Shown here: positions 37,052 through 44,804 of the stretch, in pieces
Position numbering within the stretch: position 1 is the stretch's first letter
Layout of the letters: every line of letters begins with the position of its first letter
Assembly: GCA_020073365.1 (NCBI GenBank)
Contig: JAIQFL010000142.1
Span: forward strand, 1-54,155
DNA from: Terriglobia bacterium
GTDB lineage: Bacteria; Acidobacteriota; Terriglobia; Bryobacterales; Bryobacteraceae
DNA: 54,155 nt
Reading direction: 5' to 3'
Notes under the pieces: generated by a model
What the model saw: the letters and a program-made list of their open reading frames with translations, nothing else
What the model was told of the DNA's origin: nothing
The model's database searches: none
Made by a program: the position numbers and the translations under genes

Positions 37052-37957
37052 ATGATGAATCGCATCGCGTTGCTGGTCGCATCCCTTGCAATGTTCGATG
37101 TTGGCCTTTCGAGCCAAACCATCACTGCCAACACTGGCAATCGAATTACGATCCTCTTTGACGCCTTCACCAACAAGCCGGAACTAACAGCCGATTGGGG
37201 CTACGCCGCGCTGGTGGAATTTGAGGGCAAGCGGATTCTGTTCGACACCGGCAACAACGCGGCAATTTTCGAAGCCAACATCAAGCGCCTACGCATAGAT
37301 CTCACACGCCTTGATCTCGTGGTACTCTCGCACCGCCATGGCGACCATACCTCCGGACTTCGCTACGTTCTTTCCGTAAATCCGCAGGTTCCCATATATG
37401 CCCCGGCAGACGAACCCTTTAACGATGTCATCCCGCCGGCCTTCCTAACCCAGAGCGCGGATGCCAACCTGCCAACAAAGATGCGGTACTTCGGCGGTAA
37501 GATTCCCGCCCCGCCGCCTCCGCACGGTACCGCGTGGCCGGGCGTCCACGTTCGTAGCGTAGTCGGCACGCAGGAAATTACGCCCACGATTCATCTCTTC
37601 AGCACACTGGCGGAGACTCCTGGTTTTCGCGACCTGCCCGAAGTTTCTCTCGTTCTGGATACCGCCCGCGGTCCGATTGTGGTGGTCGGCTGCTCTCATG
37701 CCGGAATCGAAAACATCCTCTCCAAATTTGTCCAGGAGACTCACCGACCGGATATCTATGAGGTCATCGGAGGCATGCATCTCCTGCTTTCGACTTCCGC
37801 GCAGGTTGACCATGTCGTCTCCGAGCTCGCGGACCGTTACCACATTCAACGGGTGGCGGCGGGACACTGCACGGGAGAGCACATGTTCGCCGTTCTTGAG
37901 AAGCGCTTCGGTAAAGAGTACCTATATGCAGGTCTCGGGGAAGTGTTGCCGCTTTAG
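37052..37957 (+). CDS. Exported MBL-fold metal-dependent hydrolase (COG1237-like)
   Basis: A 301-residue protein with an N-terminal hydrophobic signal-like stretch (MMNRIALLVASLAMFDVGLS). The mature part has LFDTGNNAAIFEAN and the metal motif VLSHRHGDHTSGL with HxHxDH at residues 94-99. Further ligands are suggested by GCSHAGIENIL and GGMHLLLSTS. The overall pattern resembles the COG1237 branch of the metallo-beta-lactamase superfamily, some of which act in dihydropterin/methanopterin-type chemistry. Others are uncharacterised hydrolases. The exported location argues against a cofactor biosynthesis role here. It follows kinase 2 after 13 bp and precedes the tannase-family gene by 83 bp, possibly one operon. 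Confidence 0.75.
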   Translation: MMNRIALLVASLAMFDVGLSSQTITANTGNRITILFDAFTNKPELTADWGYAALVEFEGKRILFDTGNNAAIFEANIKRLRIDLTRLDLVVLSHRHGDHTSGLRYVLSVNPQVPIYAPADEPFNDVIPPAFLTQSADANLPTKMRYFGGKIPAPPPPHGTAWPGVHVRSVVGTQEITPTIHLFSTLAETPGFRDLPEVSLVLDTARGPIVVVGCSHAGIENILSKFVQETHRPDIYEVIGGMHLLLSTSAQVDHVVSELADRYHIQRVAAGHCTGEHMFAVLEKRFGKEYLYAGLGEVLPL

Positions 37958-38040
37958 ATCTCGTTGACTCATGCCCTCGCCATCGTTACGGATTTGATAG
38001 CCTTGTTAACGATCTGCGGCAGCATGAACGTGGAGGGATT

Positions 38041-39699
38041 GTGAACGAAGCCATTGGGCCCTTCCGGGCATCGGCGATTCCATTTCAATTTTCGTGTGTC
38101 GCGATCTGCCTCATTCTGCCGGCGATTGCCGGAGCACAAAACTCTTCCGCCGATTCCACTCCGGACAGTTGCGCGGCACTGATGCGCCTGAACCTCAGGG
38201 ACGCCCAAGGTGGTCCCGCTCTGGTCACTTCAGCGCGGATCGTGGACGAGCCCGTAGGAATACGGCGCACGGACTCGTACCCGAGTGGGTACTCAGACGG
38301 GACAAGTCACCGATCAAGCGAGATTCGGCAGTATTGCGACGTCACGGGCTACGTTGCGCCCCAGAACAAGTTCGAACTAAAACTGCCGCTGGCGCGCGAT
38401 TGGAACGGCAACTTCTTCTTTAACGCGTGCGGCGGATTCTGCGGCTCGGTTTTGCCCGGGCACTGCGACCTTGGATTGATGCGCGGTTATGCCTCCGCGA
38501 CGGGAAATGGTGGCCACGAGAGCGCGTCGGGGTTCGATGGCATTTGGGCGGCGAATGCGCCCGAGTTGCAAGAGGATTTCGGGTGGCGAAGCAATCACGT
38601 AGTGACCCTGATCACGAAGGCCATTACGGTCCACTACTACGGTAAACCGATCCGGCATTCGTATATGGCCGGCAATTCCAAAGGGGGACAGGCCGTCCTT
38701 ATGGAAGCGCAGCGCTTCCCAGAGGATTTCGACGGATACATGCCGAGCGCGCCGGTATACGACTATACTGGCCGAAACATTCCGGCGGCCGCATGGTTCT
38801 GGCAGGCCATCCACGACGGCCATGGTGGGACAGTGCTGAACGCCGCGGCTGCAAACGCAGTTCATCAGTCCGTTTTGCGGGCTTGCGGCGCCCAGGCCGG
38901 CGTGAATGAGGGAGTCGTCGCGAACCCGCCATCCTGCAAATGGCAGCCCGAGATGGTTGCTTGCACAGCGGGCAGGGATGGCCCCGACTGTCTGAATGCG
39001 CGGCAGGTCGCCGCGGTGAGAAAGCTGATGACTCCCGCCACGAACTCTAAGGGCGAGGTCGTGTATGCGTATCCATATATCCCGGGAACGGAAACGCAGT
39101 GGGAGGGATGGAACTACTACGGCGCGGCTAGATCAGGCACGCCGCCACGCCTGGCGAATGCAGAGCTACCCCTCCAATTCGAGCGGTATTTTGTCGATGA
39201 AAAGCCGCGCACGGTTGTAGACCCGCTCAAGTTCGATTTCGACCGCGAAACCGCGACCTTCGTTCGGTCGCGGCGGATATACGACGCGCTATCGTTCGAC
39301 CTTCGCGCGCTCAAGAACAGAGGCGGCAAGATGCTGTTGTGGCATGGCTGGGCCGACGGCGCCATCATGGCGACTTCCTCGATCGGTTACTACGAGGGCG
39401 TCGTGACGTTCATGGGCGGGCGCAAAGCGACCGAAGATTTCTTCCGACTCTTCCTGATTCCCGGCGTACATCATGGCGGTGGTGGTCCGGGATTTACCGA
39501 ATTTGACAGTTTTACGGCCCTCGAAGAGTGGGTCGAGAGAGGCGTCGCGCCGACCAAGCTTATCGCAACCCGAATGAGAAACGGGGCGGCGGAGCGCTCG
39601 CGGCCGGTTTATCCGCATCCGATACAGGCACGGTATTCCGGGACGGGTGATCCCAGAAAGCCTGAGAGCTTTACGGCATTCGATCCGTCACTGCGATAA
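38041..39699 (+). CDS. Tannase/feruloyl-esterase-family alpha/beta hydrolase
   Basis: A 552-residue secreted protein. The start is the GTG at 38041, followed by a signal-like stretch (FQFSCVAICLILPAIAGAQ). Family landmarks are LPLARDWNGNFFFNACGGFC, YASATGNGGHESASGFDG, MEAQRFPEDFDGYMPSAPVY and WHGWADGAIMATSSIGYYEG, and the C-terminal His region GVHHGGGGPG (His477/478). The nucleophile motif reads GNSKGG with Ser213, where most tannases have GCSTGG. The missing Cys would remove the disulphide or CS-D-HC motif that typically links the catalytic Ser and His regions. The reaction is probably hydrolysis of an aromatic or phenolic ester from plant matter. Substrate is unproven. Confidence 0.8.
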   Translation: MNEAIGPFRASAIPFQFSCVAICLILPAIAGAQNSSADSTPDSCAALMRLNLRDAQGGPALVTSARIVDEPVGIRRTDSYPSGYSDGTSHRSSEIRQYCDVTGYVAPQNKFELKLPLARDWNGNFFFNACGGFCGSVLPGHCDLGLMRGYASATGNGGHESASGFDGIWAANAPELQEDFGWRSNHVVTLITKAITVHYYGKPIRHSYMAGNSKGGQAVLMEAQRFPEDFDGYMPSAPVYDYTGRNIPAAAWFWQAIHDGHGGTVLNAAAANAVHQSVLRACGAQAGVNEGVVANPPSCKWQPEMVACTAGRDGPDCLNARQVAAVRKLMTPATNSKGEVVYAYPYIPGTETQWEGWNYYGAARSGTPPRLANAELPLQFERYFVDEKPRTVVDPLKFDFDRETATFVRSRRIYDALSFDLRALKNRGGKMLLWHGWADGAIMATSSIGYYEGVVTFMGGRKATEDFFRLFLIPGVHHGGGGPGFTEFDSFTALEEWVERGVAPTKLIATRMRNGAAERSRPVYPHPIQARYSGTGDPRKPESFTAFDPSLR

Positions 39700-39869
39700 C
39701 GCCCGGAGATCTGTGATTCTGCCAGCCAATTCAACTGAAAAGAGTTCACAGTCGAGTAGCTGAGGTGGCTGCTGCTGTTCCGGATTGTTGCGATAACTGC
39801 AAATATCTGCCAGATTCTATTCCAGCCCGACGTGGAACGATTGAGCGTTCGATAATAAAACCAATTGCC

Positions 39870-42008
39870 ATGGATCCTGAGCTCGTACGAAAGCAGCTCG
39901 ATCGAATTCTGAGCAGCGCCACATTTGCAGGGGCGGATCGCAGTAGTCGTTTTCTCCGTTTCGTTGTTGAGCGCGCGCTAAGCGGAAGAGCCGTCGAGAT
40001 TAAGGAGTCAGTCATCGCTGTGGAATTATTGGGCCGGAATCCAAGCTTTGACCCCAAGACAGATCCGATTGTGCGCGCCGAGGCGGCACGGCTCCGCACA
40101 CGTCTCGAAACCTATTACAACAGCGAAGGGACCGCTGATCTCGTCCGCATCGCAATGCCGAAAGGCGGTTACGCACCGGAATTCTCGGAGCAGAAGCGAG
40201 AAGCCGTGAGGCCTCATGTGCCGCACCTGGCGTTGCTGCTGGCCGCAGGAGCTTTGCTTGGGGGCGCCGCCGTGGTTGTGATGCTGGGCCTGCGCAAGCC
40301 TCTGGACACTCGCGACACCTTACGGTTATCGGTATTGCCGCCTCGCGGCGCGTCGATCGAGTCGTCCGTGATTTCTCCGGATGGACGACGGATCGCATTC
40401 ACTGCCATCGCCGAAGACGGGAAGAAACTCTGGGTGAGAGAGCTGGATTCACTCGAAGCCAAGGCGCTTGCCGGGACCGAAGACGCAAGCCTCCCGTTCT
40501 GGTCCCCGGACAGCCATGCCTTGGGTTTCTTCCATCGCAACGAGGTCAAGGTTATCCAAATCTCAGGAGGACCCGCGAAGACTATCGCTAGCGCCCGGAT
40601 CGGCTTAGGCGGCGCTTGGAGTTCGCGAGGTATCGTGGTGTTTCCTCCCTGGCCCTCAGGAGGGCTCTTACAGGTTTCCGCCGATGGCGGCACGGGCAAG
40701 GTGGCCACTACTCTCGATCCGTCCCACAGTGAATCCGCTCACCGCTTTCCTGCTTTTCTGCCTGACGGCCGGCATTTCCTCTTCCTTGCCGTCAGCTCTC
40801 GGCCAGCAGAATCGTCCATTCGCGTGGGTTCGCTGGATTCGACGAGTTCCAAGCGATTGCTGAATGCTGACGGAGCGGCGGTCTACGCGCCGAACCCTGG
40901 GGGTGGCCGGGTAGGGTATCTGCTGTATCTCTACAGCGGAGGCATAATGGCTCAACTGTTCGACACAGGTAACCTCGAACTGAGCGGCATGCCCGTTCCG
41001 GTGGCTCCTGAAATCGCATCATCATTGGGTCGCGGCGATCTTTCAGTGTCAAAGACAGGCGTGCTTGCATATAGGACCGCCGCTCCCAAACATCGCCAAC
41101 TCGCCTGGGTGGATCGCGACGGAAGACCTCTGCAAACGCTCGGCCCGCGCAATAGCTTTTATACCTGGAGCCTGTCACCGGACGAAAAGCGTATTGCGAT
41201 TCAGGACGAACTCCGGCACGGCTCGATCTGGACCATGGATCTGGATCACGACTCCCCGACCCTGCTTGCGAGTGACGCCCGCGCCGCCGAGTTCTTTCCA
41301 ATCTGGTCACCCGCCGGCAGCGAGATTCTGTTCAGCAAGAACCAATCCGGTCCCACGGGCGGCGAACTAGTCGGGGAGATCGAGCGGCAGGCTCTGACCG
41401 CGAGGACAGCGGCAACCGTACTCGGCGGACCGGGACCGAAGTTTCTAACGGACTGGTCGTCTGATGGGCGGTTCGTGGCCTACTTCACCCCTTGGCCTGA
41501 ATGGAAGAAGACAACTGCGTATATAGCGAGTCTGCGAGGTCCTGACTCGGAGCAAGTTCCTTGGCAGTTCGCGCCTGGACCACATAGTGTTTCTGGCGCC
41601 TGCTTCTCGCCCGACAGTGACAGGGAACCGCGTTGGGTGGCATACACCTCGAACGAAACCGGAAGGGACGAAGTCTATGTAGGGAGTTTTCCTCACGGTG
41701 AGCAGAAGTGGAGAGTCTCGACCGGCGGCGGCTGGCAGCCCCATTGGAGGCACGACGGCCGCGAGCTTTTTTATGTTGCCCTGGACGGCAACCTGATGGC
41801 GGTGGAGGTAAAACCAGGGTCCATTTTCCGACAGGATGTTGCTCGTGCCCTCTTTCCCTCTGGCATCCGGCCACCCCAAGGACCTCCGGATCCGGGGCCC
41901 GGCAATTACGCGGTCAGCCGGAACGGACGCTCTTTTTTGATCAATCAAGCAATCGAGGATGCTGGATCGGCGGCCATCACTGTCGTCACTCCGTGGGTCC
42001 CTAAGTAA
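39870..42008 (+). CDS. Membrane PD40 propeller protein with an N-terminal 100-residue domain (PD40-1)
   Basis: A 712-residue protein. The start was set at the ATG at 39870, giving MDPELVRKQLDRILSSATFA; an upstream extension is not protein-like. The first 95 residues form a domain with FLRFVVERALSGRAVEIKES, TDPIVRAEAARLRTRLETYY and a GGYAPEF end. It recurs, with the same motifs, in PD40-2 at 52492 and, from memory, before cyclase or TPR domains in many bacteria. A single membrane span (LALLLAAGALLGGAAVVVML, about 111-130) leads to PD40 blades such as ISPDGRRIAFTAIA, LSPDEKRIAIQ and RHDGRELFYVALDG. It probably senses outside the cytoplasm and signals to the N-terminal domain. No kinase domain. 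It precedes ankyrin-cyclase A by 114 bp on the same strand. Confidence 0.8.
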   Translation: MDPELVRKQLDRILSSATFAGADRSSRFLRFVVERALSGRAVEIKESVIAVELLGRNPSFDPKTDPIVRAEAARLRTRLETYYNSEGTADLVRIAMPKGGYAPEFSEQKREAVRPHVPHLALLLAAGALLGGAAVVVMLGLRKPLDTRDTLRLSVLPPRGASIESSVISPDGRRIAFTAIAEDGKKLWVRELDSLEAKALAGTEDASLPFWSPDSHALGFFHRNEVKVIQISGGPAKTIASARIGLGGAWSSRGIVVFPPWPSGGLLQVSADGGTGKVATTLDPSHSESAHRFPAFLPDGRHFLFLAVSSRPAESSIRVGSLDSTSSKRLLNADGAAVYAPNPGGGRVGYLLYLYSGGIMAQLFDTGNLELSGMPVPVAPEIASSLGRGDLSVSKTGVLAYRTAAPKHRQLAWVDRDGRPLQTLGPRNSFYTWSLSPDEKRIAIQDELRHGSIWTMDLDHDSPTLLASDARAAEFFPIWSPAGSEILFSKNQSGPTGGELVGEIERQALTARTAATVLGGPGPKFLTDWSSDGRFVAYFTPWPEWKKTTAYIASLRGPDSEQVPWQFAPGPHSVSGACFSPDSDREPRWVAYTSNETGRDEVYVGSFPHGEQKWRVSTGGGWQPHWRHDGRELFYVALDGNLMAVEVKPGSIFRQDVARALFPSGIRPPQGPPDPGPGNYAVSRNGRSFLINQAIEDAGSAAITVVTPWVPK

Positions 42009-42017
42009 CCGTAAGTC

Positions 42018-42040
42018 CTTGATTCCAGCACGTACGTGCG
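42018..42040. promoter_or_regulatory. Palindromic CACGTACGTG motif upstream of ankyrin-cyclase A
   Basis: CTTGATT then, after 4 nt, CACGTACGTGCG. A similar arrangement (AATCAAG near two GCACGTGCG repeats) occurs upstream of ankyrin-cyclase C. It is a candidate shared operator. Seen by eye in two places only. Confidence 0.3.
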
Positions 42041-42122
42041 TGTACGGAACCTCAGTTCTTACCCTTAAGTGCTTCCTCTCGGACCAACCAGTGCGGCAGG
42101 CTAGTCCTCGTCAGGAGGGGTG

Positions 42123-43952
42123 ATGAAACTGCCAGGCGTTTCAGCAACGATTTTGCTGCTCGCGGCGAACTGCGCCGGGGCACCAGCCCCAAACCGAGTG
42201 ACGGCCGCCGAAGCTCGGGCGGCTGTCGATAAGTACATTCCGCTGCTCGAAGGTACGCTTCAAACTTTCACGTGCGCCGGCGCCTGCCACCACCGGTTGG
42301 GCCTAATGGTCTATGGGCTGGCCCGTGAGCGCAACGTCGCGGTCCACGAGGACCTCTTTTCCGAAGTGATCGCGCGCATGGAGGAACAGCGGCGCGGGTT
42401 GCTTGAAGCGACATTACAGGGAATAGGAGAGCCGGAACCTGGCATGGTAGGGTACTATACGCTCACAGCACGTGCCGCAGGCCACTCGGAACCGTCCGGT
42501 CCCGTCTTCGCGTGGTGGATCGCTTCGCGACAGAAAACCGACGGCAGGTGGCGCATGCTCACGCACCGGCCCCCGATGCAGGATAGCGATTTCACGGCAA
42601 CCGCACTCAGCATACACCTGCTCAAGACCGAAATGCCCGGCGGTAGAGCGGAGACGACGGAGCGCGTCGAACGAGCGAGAACCTGGCTCCTATCATCGGT
42701 ACCGGAATCTACGGAGGACGAGGCGTTTCGCTTACTAGGCCTCAGATGGGCTGGCGCAGCAGGCGTGGACCCGCAAAATGGGACGGGTCGGCTAATTTCC
42801 GAGCAGCGTCCCGACGGCGGGTGGGGACAGTTCGAGCAAAGCGCGAGCGATGCCTATGCGACCGGCCTGGCTCTGTACGCCTTACGGGAAGGGGCCAGAC
42901 TGCCGTTGGAGCACGCTGCGTATCAGCGGGGTTTAAGGTTCCTGCTCAAGACTCAATTGCCGGATGGATCGTGGCTGGTGCCAACCAGGCACCACCCGCC
43001 AACCCCTGGAATTCCGTACGTCGAGACAGGGTTCCCCCATCGCGAGAGCCAGTTCATATCCTGCGCCGGATCCAATTGGGCGGCGATGGCCCTGCTCTCG
43101 TTACTTCCGAAAGTCAGAAATATCAAAGCAATCGCGCCGAAGGGGCCGGATCTTCCGGCGTGGGCAGATACGGTGCTGTTCAGGAGCGTAGCGGAGCTTC
43201 GCGGACTGCTGGATGCGGGCCTCGACCCAAATGCTACCACCAGGGAAGGGACCACACCGCTGATGCTGTCTGTAAACGACAGCGGGAAAGTCCGGCTGCT
43301 GCTGGAAAGAGGCGCGAATCTCAATGCAAAAGCCGCAAGCGGTGCAACTGCCCTCCTTGTGGCAGCCGGGTTCACCGGAAACATGGAAGCCTTCCGACTG
43401 CTTCTGGATGCCGGTGCGGATGTGAATGCAACCGCCGCGAACGGGGGAACCGTGCTGGGCGCAGCGCTCACCGGTGAGCCTGAGAAACTCGCGCTGCTGC
43501 TCGCCAAGTGGGCAGACCCAAATCGCCGGTTCGTGCACGGTGGTGTCGCTCCGATGTACCCACTTCAACTGGCAGCCAGCGCTGGCGATAAGGGGATGGT
43601 CGAGTTGCTGGTAAGCCACGGTGCCTCCCTAAATCAACACCTCTCTTTCGGATTCGGCGCACTCCCGCCATTGAGTCACGCTGTCAAGAACGGTGACTTA
43701 GGTATGGTCAAACTGCTGATCGCAATGGGGGCAAATGTGAATCAAGCTGATGACTTGGGGATGAGGCCGCTGCTCTGGTCCGCGATCTCTGACTATGGGC
43801 GTGTTGAGATCGCCCAAACGCTGCTAAATGCCGGCGCCGACCCCGCGGCGCGCGATAAGAATCAAGCGACAGCATTGGAGTTGGCAGGCAAATTCCACCT
43901 TATACCAGTAGAACGAGTGCTGTTCCAATCGCAGAAAGCATCGAAGCGTTGA
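42123..43952 (+). CDS. Exported terpene-cyclase-like domain (CX3CH motif) with C-terminal ankyrin repeats (ankyrin-cyclase A)
   Basis: A 609-residue protein; ATG at 42123 with AGGAGG 4 nt upstream. A signal peptide (MKLPGVSATILLLAANCAG) is followed by CAGACHH (C51, C55, H56), a CX3CH motif where the paralogues have CXXCH. Then come helical segments with QW-like motifs (RPDGGWGQFE, DAYATGLALYALRE, LPDGSWLVP) and GFPHRESQFISCAG, as in the paralogues: the fold of squalene-hopene cyclase and other (alpha/alpha)6 barrels. No DXDD catalytic motif is evident. The last 250 residues carry about seven ankyrin repeats, such as GADVNATAANGGTVLGAALT. Here the cyclase part is N-terminal and the ankyrin part C-terminal, the reverse of the other two. 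It is downstream of PD40-1 on the same strand. Confidence 0.8.
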   Translation: MKLPGVSATILLLAANCAGAPAPNRVTAAEARAAVDKYIPLLEGTLQTFTCAGACHHRLGLMVYGLARERNVAVHEDLFSEVIARMEEQRRGLLEATLQGIGEPEPGMVGYYTLTARAAGHSEPSGPVFAWWIASRQKTDGRWRMLTHRPPMQDSDFTATALSIHLLKTEMPGGRAETTERVERARTWLLSSVPESTEDEAFRLLGLRWAGAAGVDPQNGTGRLISEQRPDGGWGQFEQSASDAYATGLALYALREGARLPLEHAAYQRGLRFLLKTQLPDGSWLVPTRHHPPTPGIPYVETGFPHRESQFISCAGSNWAAMALLSLLPKVRNIKAIAPKGPDLPAWADTVLFRSVAELRGLLDAGLDPNATTREGTTPLMLSVNDSGKVRLLLERGANLNAKAASGATALLVAAGFTGNMEAFRLLLDAGADVNATAANGGTVLGAALTGEPEKLALLLAKWADPNRRFVHGGVAPMYPLQLAASAGDKGMVELLVSHGASLNQHLSFGFGALPPLSHAVKNGDLGMVKLLIAMGANVNQADDLGMRPLLWSAISDYGRVEIAQTLLNAGADPAARDKNQATALELAGKFHLIPVERVLFQSQKASKR

Positions 43953-44804
43953 CCGCAGTCCGTGATGATGTCGGCACCCGAGACTTTCCGGCGCTTGCCG
44001 ACCGCTTGGTCCGTTACCTCGTCGCCAGGCTGCACTCGGTCCAGAGCACAGATCGCTAGCCATCCCCCGGATGAGAGGGCGGCGGCAGCGGAGGATTCGG
44101 CGCTCTGCCGCCTCCTACTAAGAAAAGACGGGACCTGCCACCATCGGAGGCTACTGGCTGGCCGCCCCCCGCCAGCGGCTTCTTCTAGTCGCCCAATCGC
44201 AAGCGACGCGCCTCGAGGCTTCTCTAACTACTGATACAGCTACCAAGCCGCAGGACTCTAACTAAGGGAAGAGGCAGAGCGCCGAATTAAGGAAGCCCGG
44301 AAAAAGAACTGGGAAGAGTACAGGTTGGCGAGGGAGACCTCCTCGGGTGAACCCATGCGACGGCAACGCCGGTGACTCGTTGGGCAGTCTTCCATTGCTC
44401 GCGGGTTTGCCCTGCAGGGCGCCGCCACTAGCAATAGAAAAGTCTCTCGTGATCCGACCGGAGCACTCAATTGCGGGCCGAAAACATCGGTAAACGCTGC
44501 GTGCCAGTGAGGATTCATTGCTCAGAGCGCCGGGTCCGGATCAGCGGGCGGAACCGAAGTCCGAGATAGTGATTACACGCTCATGTGGATTGTTCCCGGA
44601 TTGGCCAAACGAAACTTGGTAGCTGCACTGGTGAGCCAATAGAGATCGCACTGAAATCCGGGTCCTCACGACCGTTTCCGAAACGACCTTATGCCAACGT
44701 TACGGGCCGATCCGGCAAGGACGCAACCTCATAATTCTTCCTGTTCCGACGCATCTCCAACCCGAGCGACCTCGACTTCAGACGTTTCGCTGCTCGTACG
44801 GCCA
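43953..44804. other. Large gap without a recognisable gene
   Basis: About 850 bp between two convergent genes. Several open frames exist on both strands, but none carries a recognisable motif or convincing start. A short plus-strand run near 44262-44372 reads EEAERRIKEARKKNWEEYRL, an amphipathic basic helix that may be the tail of a decayed gene. No terminator with a T-run was spotted. Confidence 0.4.

Noticed and set aside
43962..44518. Short open frames in the 850-bp gap
   Set aside because: No motif, no ribosome-binding site, and Arg/Pro/Ser-rich composition typical of non-coding GC-rich frames.
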